From contig NZ_JAAOZT010000009.1 of assembly GCF_011947285.1 (NCBI RefSeq), forward strand, positions 124,001 to 188,000: DNA of 64,000 nt, in the 5' to 3' direction. This stretch comes from Glaciimonas immobilis (GTDB lineage Bacteria > Pseudomonadota > Gammaproteobacteria > Burkholderiales > Burkholderiaceae_D). The position numbers and the translations under genes are program-made. This document shows, piece by piece, positions 59,358 to 64,000 of this stretch. Position 1 is the first letter of the stretch, and every line of letters begins with the position of its first letter. Under the pieces are notes generated by a model. It saw only the letters and a list, made by a program, of their open reading frames with translations, did not search any database and was not told the origin of the DNA.

Positions 59358-60563
59358 ATGCCTTATAACGTATCCAAAGCCTATTCAATCGAAGATTTGC
59401 GGCGCGTGGCGAAACGACGATTGCCACGGGCTGTTTTTGATTTTTTCGACGGCGGCGCCGAGGACGAGGTGACGCTGCGAGACAACACTGCGGCATTCAG
59501 GCGGATACACCTCCTACCGGAAATTCTTAACGATGTATCGGCTATCGATACTAGTACCACCCTTCTGGGCGCGCGCTCGGCACTGCCGATGGCGATCGCT
59601 CCTACCGGCGCGGTCGGCTTTGGCCGGCGTGGTGGTGATATTGCGATCGCGCGGGCCGCGGTTGCGGCAGGCATTCCCTACACACTGTCGAGTACCGCTA
59701 CCGCTTCGATTGAACAGATCGCCAGCGCCGCACCGGGCAGGCTCTGGTTCCAGGCCTATATTTTGCGTAACAAACCATTTTTGGAAGGCCTGATCGAGCG
59801 GGCCCGTGCCGCAGACTACGAGGCGCTGGTCATTACTGTAGACCTGCCGGTCGGCGGCAAGCGAGAGCGGGATTTTCGCAATGATTTTTCGGTGCCGTTC
59901 AGCTTTACGCCTAAAAACATGCTGGATTTTGTGCGGCATCCCGGTTGGCTGGCTGACATCATCAGGTACGGCATGCCTGTCATGGAAAATCTTATCGGCC
60001 TAGAGGCGAAAGCGATCAATTCCACGGCGATTGCCTCGTCGGTGGGTCGCAACTATGACCCCTCCTTTAACTGGGACAGCCTGCAAAAAATCCGCGACAG
60101 CTGGCCTCGCAAGTTGATCGTCAAGGGCATTTTGGGGCCCGGCGACGCGAGGCGCATCGCGTCGATGGGATGCGATGCAGTGGTCGTCTCAAATCATGGG
60201 GGCCGTCAGCTCGATAGCGCGGTGGCCACATTGGACGCGCTGCCAGCGGTCGTCAGGGCAGTCAACGGGCAAATTCCGGTATTGCTGGACGGCGGTGTGC
60301 GGCGCGGCAGCGACGTTGTCAAAGCCCTGGCAATGGGTGCTGAAGGGGTCATGCTCGGACGCGCCACGCTCTTTGGAGCAGCGGCTGCAGGGGAAGATGG
60401 TGCCGTCCGTGCGCTGACTATTCTGAAGGATGAATTGATCCGGACGATGCAGCTTTGCGGCGTTCGGTCCACCGCCGAAATCGACGCGAGGTTGCTTTTT
60501 CAGCGCGATTCCTTTGGGGATCAATCAGGTAAGGCGTTTCACATCGCACCGGAAATAATCTGA
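59358..60563 (+). CDS. FMN-dependent alpha-hydroxy-acid oxidase/dehydrogenase
   Basis: 401 residues of the lactate/glycolate/mandelate oxidase family (TIM barrel). FMN- and substrate-site motifs: APTGAVGFGRRGGDIAIARA, LSSTATASIEQIA, FQAYILRNK, KGILGPGDARRI, VVSNHGGRQLDSA (catalytic histidine, near residue 280) and LLDGGVRRGSDVVKAL. A membrane-binding loop around 190-220 resembles that of mandelate dehydrogenase MdlB or LldD. It oxidises a 2-hydroxy acid to a 2-oxo acid. Last gene of the cluster. Confidence 0.93.
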   Translation: MPYNVSKAYSIEDLRRVAKRRLPRAVFDFFDGGAEDEVTLRDNTAAFRRIHLLPEILNDVSAIDTSTTLLGARSALPMAIAPTGAVGFGRRGGDIAIARAAVAAGIPYTLSSTATASIEQIASAAPGRLWFQAYILRNKPFLEGLIERARAADYEALVITVDLPVGGKRERDFRNDFSVPFSFTPKNMLDFVRHPGWLADIIRYGMPVMENLIGLEAKAINSTAIASSVGRNYDPSFNWDSLQKIRDSWPRKLIVKGILGPGDARRIASMGCDAVVVSNHGGRQLDSAVATLDALPAVVRAVNGQIPVLLDGGVRRGSDVVKALAMGAEGVMLGRATLFGAAAAGEDGAVRALTILKDELIRTMQLCGVRSTAEIDARLLFQRDSFGDQSGKAFHIAPEII

Positions 60564-60675
60564 ATTGCTACCCGGGGGCGAAACACACGCCAGAAACAGC
60601 AAGCTGGCGAATTTTCCCAAGAAATCACTCTGTCGCTTGAAAAAGTAGGGTGCTCGTTCAAGTTGAAATCACGGT
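60564..60675. other. Short intergenic region
   Basis: No features seen between the oxidase stop and the map relic. Confidence 0.3.
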
Positions 60676-61214
60676 GCCTTCCGATATGGCGTTGCCACGG
60701 AAGGCCGCTACATTTGCGGCCGACGTGCTGCGTATGATTACCGAGCATATTTAGCCGAAATCACGTCCAATGATGTGACAAGCTATTGGTTATGCCATTC
60801 AGTTAGTAGCAGACAGGGACGTTTTCGCGTGGTCCGCGCGTATTGTGGTCTCGGTATTAGCAAGGTGTACCATGAGGAACTGTAGGCGCCGAAATACGGT
60901 CAGCCGCGCGGCGGGGTTACGCTTATACCTGACGCTTAGGTCTGACACTTAGGTCTGACACTTCAACCGGGGTGGTACTCACGATTAAACCAATGGTCAA
61001 TGCAGGTAAACGGCTTTTAAAAGATATGCCAGACGGATGGACAGTCGTCACCAGGGACCACTCCCTATCCGCGCAATGGGAACACATGGTTGCAGTCAAA
61101 GAGACGGGCTTTGAAGTGCTAACACTGTGGCCTGAGGGATTCGGAGTTTATTTTCTGTTCGTATTTCCATCGATCAGCAAACATGCTTGCCAGAACATGC
61201 CGCACGCGCCGTGA
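60676..61214 (+). pseudogene. map: Degenerate methionine aminopeptidase (map) relic
   Basis: The frame 60972-61214 reads VLTIKPMVNAGKRLLKDMP, GWTVVTRDHSLSAQWEHMVA and ETGFEVLTLWPEG, the C-terminal part of type I methionine aminopeptidase (metal-binding glutamates within). Weaker matches upstream include KAATFAADVLRMITEHI (from about 60697), TSNDV, and FRVVRAYCGLGISKVYHEE (about 60820-60880), in changing frames and with stops. The middle part of the enzyme is missing. It is a decayed extra copy; the essential gene must be elsewhere. A 13-bp tandem repeat (TAGGTCTGACACT, twice, about 60937-60962) lies within the decayed part. Confidence 0.8.
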
Positions 61215-61500
61215 AAGACTTTGGTCCTATTTGTCGTTACTTCCTAATATTATCAATATTTGTAATGGAGTAATATTTTTTACCTAAATTTAGCCAATAT
61301 GTAAATTATTACCTCAATTCAGTAAAATTTTCTTTCGGCAACGTTATATCCGTACAAGTCCGACAACCGCGTATATCATCGATGGGCACTTGCATTTAAC
61401 GTAGTGCAGATAGTGCGTTTTTACTGACTGGCGAGCGCTCGCATCTGTTAAATCTTTGTGCATACCTATTGCTAGTAGCAATAACAACATCGGGGGAGAG
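61215..61500. promoter_or_regulatory. Promoter region of the permease-GGDEF fusion gene
   Basis: 286 AT-rich bp. ATTGCTA-G-TAGCAAT (61468-61482) is a perfect inverted repeat directly before the gene and may be an operator. GGGGGAGAG immediately precedes the ATG at 61501; the close spacing leaves the start uncertain (M11 at 61531 is an alternative). Confidence 0.5.
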
Positions 61501-64000
61501 ATGCGTACAGACCGTGTCGCTAAACTTGCCATGCAGAATCCTGACAAACCGGATTCTCAGTCGCTTCGTCCGTCGCATCCGCCATCACATCCTCGAACAA
61601 TTGGCTGGTTTGGCGCAGCTGCCCTCGCAATGGGTGGCAGCAACCAGAGCTTGTTCTTGCTGTCGGCGCTTTTTATCGGGCAGGAGGCTATTTCCGGACA
61701 AGGTAGCGCGACAATACCTCTTTTGATCGGTGGCCTGTTGCTTGCCTGGGCGGCTGCGCCCGGCTGGATTGAACTGGTCTTGATGTATCCGAACCGGGTG
61801 GGCGGCATTTCTGCAAGCTGCGTCGAGGCTTTTCGGCCTTACAGTCCGGTACTCGCCAACCTGACAGGCGTCTGCTATTGGTGGGGATGGATCCCCACGT
61901 GCGGGCTAACCGCTATTTTATCGGCATCGGCAATCCATGCATGGTATTTGCCAAACGTCCCGGTCAATGTGATGGCGGTATCGCTGGTGGTGTTTTTTAC
62001 CTGCATCGGCCTGTGCGGCATCAAATGGGTGAGCCGACTGGCGATTCCCATTGCCAGCTTATCCGCGTTGCTGGCTTTTATTTCAGGTCTGGCACCAATT
62101 CTGGCTGGACAAGTTGACTGGCAACAGGCCACCACCTTCCACCTGACTACGCCTTTTCCCGGTTGGTTCGGCGAATTGACCAGTTTGATGGCAGGACTGT
62201 ATCTGATCGGGTTCGCCGCCCCGGCATTCGAGGCGGCGGCGTGCCATGTCGGCGAGATGGTCGACCCCAAAAAAGCCTTGCCGCGCGCTATGCTCGTCAG
62301 TGCGTTGATGGCTAGCGTGTTTTTCATTTTTCTGCCAATTGTCTGGCTCGGCACGCTTGGTGCGGATTCACTGGGAAAGGATCTGGCGTTGGAACTGGGG
62401 CCCACTTTTGCACCATTGTTCGGTATTGCCGGCAAGTCAATCGCGGTCTGGTTCATGATGTTAAGTATGTTTTCTGGCACCTTGCAGCCGCTCGCCGGTG
62501 CCTCGCGCACGCTATCCCAGTTGTCGGAAGACGGATTGTTGCCACGTATTCTTGCGTTACGTTCGCGCACTGATACGCCTTGGGTGGCGACGACGCTGAC
62601 CGCGGGAATGGCGATCTTATTTCTGATGATTGGCGACCCCATCTGGTTAATTGCCGCGGCCAACTTTACCTACTTGATCAGCATTGCACTGCCCAGCGTT
62701 GCGGTGTGGCTGCTGCGGCGGGATGCGCCCGGTATGACGCGCCCCTACCGTGCGCCGCGCGGCACCATCGCGCTCGGACTCGCTGCGGCTGGCATGTGGG
62801 CAGTGTCGGCGTTGCTCGGATTCGAGCAGTTCGGTTTACCTACCGTATTGATCGGTTTGGCCTTCGCCTATTCTGGCTCGTTGTTGTACATGTGGCGAAG
62901 GTATGGTGATCGGCGCCTGGCGGGGTTGCCCGGCCTCGCGCGAACGTTACACCTGAAGCTGACTGGCGCGATGATAATGGTCATGGTATTGGACGGCACC
63001 GGCTATCTTATGGCGGTCACTCTCATTCCTTACCATCAGGGGGGTATGATGACGGCACTGGCGGATATTTTCGTCGCCGTAGCGATGCTGACCATCGGCG
63101 TTGGGCTGGTGTTGCCGGGCATGATCGCCCATTCAGCTGTCGAGATTTCCGATGCCGCAAAACAGCTTGCCAGCGGCACTCTGACCGAGCTTTCGCGTGC
63201 GATGCAGGCGCTTGGACGCGGCGATATCGACGCCGCCCATGCCAGCGTTTCTATCATGCCGGTGCAGGCGCGCTCGCGGGACGAAATTGGCGATATGGCC
63301 GCAAGTTTTAATTTAATGCAATATGGCGTCGCCAATGTCGTCACCGGACTGGACGGTGCCCGGGAAGGGTTGCGCCAGGCGCGACGGGAAGTGACCAGTG
63401 CCCGCTTCAAGCTGGAGCAACGCATACTCCAGCAGCAGCAAGTTGAAGAAAAACTATCCGGCATCCTCGATTCTATTCCGATGGTAGTTTGGTCCATCTC
63501 CGCTGCGTACGAGCTGCTGTACATGAACCCGGCTGCGCACGTGATTTATGGCCGTTCGGTGGCGGAGTTTACCAAAGACAGGACTTTGTGGATCAGCGTC
63601 GTTCATTCGGAGGACCGTCCAAAGGTAAAACAATGGCTGGCGCAAGTATTAGTTGGCGACGCGCAGACGCTGGAATATCGCATTGTGCGGCCAGATGGTG
63701 AGGTACGCTGGCTTGAAGATCGTGCGCGGACGGTGCGCGATGCGGGCGGCAATCCGCTCAGGTTGAATGGCGTGGCGACTGATATTTCAGAGCGCAGACT
63801 ACGTAATGAACGGATCGAATACCTCGCAAATTTTGATCCCTTGACCGGACTGCCCAATCGCAACCTCTTCATCAACCGTCTGGAACAATCGCTACGGCAG
63901 GCTCGTCGCGCGCAATCAAGAGTCGGGCTTTTGTTCCTCGATATAGATCGCTTCAAATACTTCAACGACAGCTTTGGCCACTCATTCGGCGACAGCGTGC
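61501..64000 (+). CDS. Amino-acid permease-HAMP-PAS-GGDEF fusion protein, partial
   Basis: 833 codons are open up to the window end. Residues about 37-470 form an APC-superfamily permease (GAAALAMGGSNQSLFLLSAL, MYPNRVGGISASCVEAF, about 12 membrane segments, GTLQPLAGASRTLSQLSEDG). Two more membrane segments (about 487-505, 515-540) lead to a HAMP-like helix region (545-615), a PAS domain (about 655-770, ILDSIPMVVWSISAAYEL, VRPDGEVRWLEDRAR) and the start of a GGDEF domain (LTGLPNRNLFINRLEQ, LLFLDIDRFKYFNDSFGHSF). The catalytic GGDEF loop, and any EAL domain, lie beyond the end. The layout implies c-di-GMP signalling controlled by an amino-acid transporter-like sensor; transport itself is uncertain. 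Confidence 0.9.
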   Translation, partial: MRTDRVAKLAMQNPDKPDSQSLRPSHPPSHPRTIGWFGAAALAMGGSNQSLFLLSALFIGQEAISGQGSATIPLLIGGLLLAWAAAPGWIELVLMYPNRVGGISASCVEAFRPYSPVLANLTGVCYWWGWIPTCGLTAILSASAIHAWYLPNVPVNVMAVSLVVFFTCIGLCGIKWVSRLAIPIASLSALLAFISGLAPILAGQVDWQQATTFHLTTPFPGWFGELTSLMAGLYLIGFAAPAFEAAACHVGEMVDPKKALPRAMLVSALMASVFFIFLPIVWLGTLGADSLGKDLALELGPTFAPLFGIAGKSIAVWFMMLSMFSGTLQPLAGASRTLSQLSEDGLLPRILALRSRTDTPWVATTLTAGMAILFLMIGDPIWLIAAANFTYLISIALPSVAVWLLRRDAPGMTRPYRAPRGTIALGLAAAGMWAVSALLGFEQFGLPTVLIGLAFAYSGSLLYMWRRYGDRRLAGLPGLARTLHLKLTGAMIMVMVLDGTGYLMAVTLIPYHQGGMMTALADIFVAVAMLTIGVGLVLPGMIAHSAVEISDAAKQLASGTLTELSRAMQALGRGDIDAAHASVSIMPVQARSRDEIGDMAASFNLMQYGVANVVTGLDGAREGLRQARREVTSARFKLEQRILQQQQVEEKLSGILDSIPMVVWSISAAYELLYMNPAAHVIYGRSVAEFTKDRTLWISVVHSEDRPKVKQWLAQVLVGDAQTLEYRIVRPDGEVRWLEDRARTVRDAGGNPLRLNGVATDISERRLRNERIEYLANFDPLTGLPNRNLFINRLEQSLRQARRAQSRVGLLFLDIDRFKYFNDSFGHSFGDSV

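Noticed and set aside
61875-62663. 262-codon minus-strand frame antisense to the permease fusion
   Set aside because: The plus strand encodes clear APC permease segments over the same bases.

Overview
The window looks like the chromosomal origin region of a betaproteobacterium of the Burkholderiales, most likely an Oxalobacteraceae-type genome (Collimonas, Herbaspirillum or Glaciimonas-like). The order atpG-atpD-atpC, hemE-priA, and mnmE-yidC-yidD-rnpA-rpmH diverging from dnaA-dnaN-gyrB is the conserved replication-origin neighbourhood of that group. The genus is an inference from gene order and protein style; no 16S gene is present.

Layout. 1-2690: end of the F1Fo ATP synthase operon, with a 128-bp MITE-like element between atpD and atpC. 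2996-5267: CoA-binding protein, PPK2 polyphosphate kinase and a periplasmic PheC-like dehydratase. 5701-11843: a sugar (probably fructose) ABC import locus, frcB-frcC-frcA, with an RbsD/FucU mutarotase, a ROK repressor and a PfkB kinase. Arrays of AGTT-N4-AACT palindromes lie on both sides of the repressor. 12859-18681: gabD, a LysE exporter, a NodU/CmcH carbamoyltransferase with a disrupted start, and an MFS exporter. 18984-22964: hemE and priA, separated by an AT-rich, partly duplicated 0.7-kb segment with six DnaA-box-like sites, the best oriC candidate here. 23401-29056: an RcsB-like regulator lacking its phospho-acceptor, a methyltransferase, an unknown small protein, a lipoprotein and a decayed spermidine-synthase-like gene. 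29303-33959: IclR regulator, polar amino acid ABC transporter, HutG and HutD, an amino-acid (probably histidine or a derivative) uptake and catabolism operon. 34000-44620: the dnaA region.

44810-49625 is an accessory patch next to gyrB: an HNH-nuclease gene split by an amber codon, a truncated integrase relic, and an intact HTH/ImmA-type peptidase plus PIN-like DUF4411 pair followed by a possible very short gene. 49626-54904 carries a YghU-type glutathione transferase and a molybdopterin oxidoreductase/cytochrome b561/exported protein operon, divergent from a CusRS/HprRS-like two-component system across a perfect 16-bp palindrome. 54914-60563 is a LysR-controlled catabolic cluster: NTF2-like, TauD-type dioxygenase, FAH-family hydrolase, Bug binding protein, FMN alpha-hydroxy-acid oxidase. 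60676-61214 is a map relic. The window ends inside a very large fusion of an APC-type amino-acid permease to HAMP, PAS and GGDEF modules.

Several genes carry single recent-looking inactivating changes (nonsense codons or frameshifts), which suggests ongoing gene decay in the accessory parts. No rRNA, tRNA or CRISPR array was recognised.
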